Shown: piece by piece, positions 63,301 through 64,000 of the stretch | Layout of the letters: every line of letters begins with the position of its first letter | How positions within the stretch are numbered: position 1 is the first letter of the stretch | NCBI GenBank assembly: GCA_964521195.1 | Contig: CAZFRE010000001.1 | Location: 310,001-374,000, forward strand | Direction: 5' to 3' | Length of the DNA stretch: 64,000 nt | Origin: CAWDNM01 sp964521195 | GTDB lineage: Bacteria > Actinomycetota > Coriobacteriia > Anaerosomatales > JAAXUF01 | Program-made: the position numbers and the translations under genes | Notes under the pieces: model-generated | Database searches by the model: none | Told to the model about the DNA's origin: nothing | What the model saw: only the letters and a program-made list of their open reading frames with translations

Positions 63301-63481
63301 CTACCGCGTGAAGAGCGGGAAACGGACGCTGTACTCCACGAAGACGGCATCGCTGTCGTCGGCGGGGAAATGGACCTACCGGCGCTCGCTTCCCCGCGGA
63401 TCGTGGGCCGTGCGGGTGGTCTACACCGATCCGCTGAAGGTCGTCAGCACCAGCAGCTACCGGTCCTTCACGGTGAAGTAG
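60386..63481 (+). CDS. Large secreted metzincin protease with PPC and Ig-like modules
   Basis: 1031 residues. A signal peptide (core LVALAAAALVTIAGVLGV) and prodomain precede a metalloprotease domain whose zinc motif HECGHNLALLH (His298, His302, His308) and APIMGQG Met-turn identify a metzincin. Next is a PPC-like domain (about 365-490), then OmpL47-like modules (W-S-V-D-x-A-G-N-A-E-T) and the shared C-terminal basic domain ending TSSYRSFTVK. It mirrors the protease at 29210-31978 in layout, but with a different catalytic domain. ATG 60386 follows GAAGGGGCG; ATG 60395 is the alternative. Confidence 0.9.
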   Translation: MLRMRWALVALAAAALVTIAGVLGVPFPTALSQPSVARPLAQPADVSIAQESACVSNALSMPGVSATSTAAISALGSQLPAVARRYGMTPEVLEQTLLSDSTLNVDRRGALFYVEPAPEVDAPPSISEMDSAVQRDAAAAPFPLSQTFMLHSRPGAERTILLDFKGMRMSGNAWTASYNGGADIVCPPFSLDGSPSFSEAEQAIIQEVWQRVAEDYAPFDIDVTTEFTSEEVITRSSSADRIYGTRALISPISDKIPDAAGIAYVGAFNDIGDYYKPALVFPESWGNTAKDIAQTTSHECGHNLALLHDGTSAIEYYPGGNGWAPIMGQGHYESLTQWSKGEYSGANNFQDDLALIAAMSGFRADDAAGSRENAAELQVGSSISAAGVITDAGDADYYRFVAGAGPAAISIVPAPSGPNLDIAAELLDANGAVVASSDSASTLSARISVPISQGVYYIRVRGTGKGDPLTTGGYSNYASVGQYTLSGSVPAIPPPTTTLTAVPSAALSGWVSGDVTITLTAVSSMDPVARTSYTVDGSAEQDYASPFRVTGDGAVPVTYHSFSNLGIAETVRTATVYLDNSSPVTGPTNMRAMYRVSSGATIALAANDPQSGVASTRWRLGSASTFTSGAAVPVPSQAGTYTVQYYSVDKVGNVEPTKSLSFAVVNDSTPPRTTSDAAATYDTSARVTLVATDTGIGVESTHWLLDGAAGTGTTVDVLDYGSHELRFWSVDAAGNAETPTTVTLFVRDVNSPTVCASADYAWLNGMSVEFQAADESHGSGLDVIAYRLDGAETQTIAASNYVLTPRRPGRHECVYWAVDKAGNASALATLVFDVIAPTRFVMDAIPAPVKPGVETTISGRVDTESVTAPLLGEPVVLQVLRDSAWTKALPSPALAQADGAFAFRVAPYESGVYRVIVGTGSALRAGESETFVIGAKASVTRPSKPNSPRHRRAFTLTGWVMPSLSRSVQVKYYRVKSGKRTLYSTKTASLSSAGKWTYRRSLPRGSWAVRVVYTDPLKVVSTSSYRSFTVK

Positions 63482-63554
63482 GTCTGATTTCTGACGTGTG
63501 GGTATCTTCCTCACAGCCCTCGCATTCGCGAGGCGCGCATGGAGGTGACGGCTC

Positions 63555-63755
63555 ATGTCGGAGAAGGGCCACTGGCCATTCGGGCAAGAGGGTGCGGAGG
63601 GTATGTCGCGCGAAGAGGAGCGCGCTTTGGAGCGCGAGCGCGAGCGCGAAGCGCACCAGCGCGAAATGGCGGCCAAGGCCGCGAACCAGCAGTCTCGCAA
63701 CAACCGGCTCATCGTCGGCGGCAAGGCTCATACGCGGAAGAAGGGCCTGAGCTAG
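63555..63755 (+). CDS. Small highly charged protein
   Basis: 66 residues, rich in Glu, Arg and Lys, with the alternating SREEERALEREREREAHQRE segment expected to form one long charged helix, and a basic tail. It follows the metzincin by 73 nt. It has GGAGG 12 nt before the ATG. No family is recognised; codon use fits the genome, so it is probably a real gene. Confidence 0.55.
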   Translation: MSEKGHWPFGQEGAEGMSREEERALEREREREAHQREMAAKAANQQSRNNRLIVGGKAHTRKKGLS

Positions 63756-63768
63756 GTCGCCCGAGCAC

Positions 63769-64000
63769 TCAGCGCTTGTGCGCTCGCGCGGCCTTCTCGG
63801 CGTCCTTGACCATCGCGTCCCAGCCGGGCTCGCAGATCAGTTCCCACGTGCAGCCGTGGCATGCGTCCGCCCGCCACGTGCCCACGCCGATCGCGTCGGC
63901 TTCGAGTCGTTCGCGCGCGGCCTCAAGCGACAGCCTGTCGCCGGGGGCCACACCCAGCACGTCGCACGCGAGCGCGTCGATGCGCGCGATCTCATCCTCG
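63769..64000 (-). CDS. Hypothetical protein, N-terminus beyond the window edge
   Basis: The frame is open to the right edge. The visible C-terminal 77 residues include LSLEAARERLEADAIGVGTW and the Cys-containing DACHGCTWELICEPGW, ending in a Lys/Arg-rich tail. CxxC plus a further Cys could bind zinc. No family recognised from this fragment. Confidence 0.6.
   Translation of the reverse strand, partial: EDEIARIDALACDVLGVAPGDRLSLEAARERLEADAIGVGTWRADACHGCTWELICEPGWDAMVKDAEKAARAHKR

Overview
The window is uniformly high-GC DNA with tightly packed genes and no tRNA, rRNA, CRISPR array, insertion sequence or integrase that I could find. Gene content suggests a strictly anaerobic, Gram-positive-type actinobacterium, probably of the Coriobacteriia/OPB41 (Anaerosomatales) kind. 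This is an inference from a ferredoxin-linked 2-oxoacid oxidoreductase, an oxygen-sensitive class III ribonucleotide reductase, a nine-haem secreted cytochrome c, L,D-transpeptidase and NlpC/P60 wall enzymes, and many secreted proteins with no outer-membrane machinery. No marker gene is present to prove it.

Layout. 1-9.6 kb: the end of a tandem-repeat surface protein, a DegV lipid-binding protein, a very large secreted subtilase with a secreted partner, a protein made of three tandem HTH units, a META lipoprotein and a stand-alone RelE-fold protein. 9.7-15.8 kb: an OsmC protein, a DUF362 ferredoxin, a secreted repeat protein, and a PadR regulator in an operon with an ABC1/UbiB kinase-like protein. 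15.9-24.2 kb: a symmetric metabolic island in which a four-subunit 2-oxoacid:ferredoxin oxidoreductase with its P-loop partner is flanked by two paralogous pairs of XRE-cupin regulator plus AMP-forming acyl-CoA ligase. 24.3-38.1 kb: wall and surface functions (twin secreted paralogues, L,D-transpeptidase, NlpC/P60 hydrolase, metzincin, META lipoprotein, GH-like barrel, M14 peptidase, GH30, cardiolipin synthase). 38.2-47 kb: redox functions (nonahaem cytochrome, glycerol kinase, NapH-like iron-sulfur membrane operon, flavin disulfide reductase, a single-haem-motif surface protein). 47-53.1 kb: an HD-GYP receptor, small membrane proteins, a fluoride channel and an Lrp regulator. 53.2-60.2 kb: a cobalamin-centred block. 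One B12 riboswitch precedes nrdD, a separate glycyl-radical gene and nrdG; a second precedes btuF-btuC-btuD. 60.4-64 kb: a second large metzincin, a small charged protein and the edge of another gene.

How it fits together. The clearest regulatory logic is B12-dependent choice of ribonucleotide reductase: abundant cobalamin should switch off the B12-independent NrdDG system and the B12 importer. NrdR-like boxes over the nrdD promoter may add a second control. NrdD stops just before its glycyl-radical domain, which is supplied as a 63-residue gene immediately downstream. A second theme is a shared construction kit for surface proteins: OmpL47-like Ig modules and a basic, aromatic C-terminal beta domain recur in proteases, repeat proteins and haem proteins. 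This suggests a common export or attachment route.
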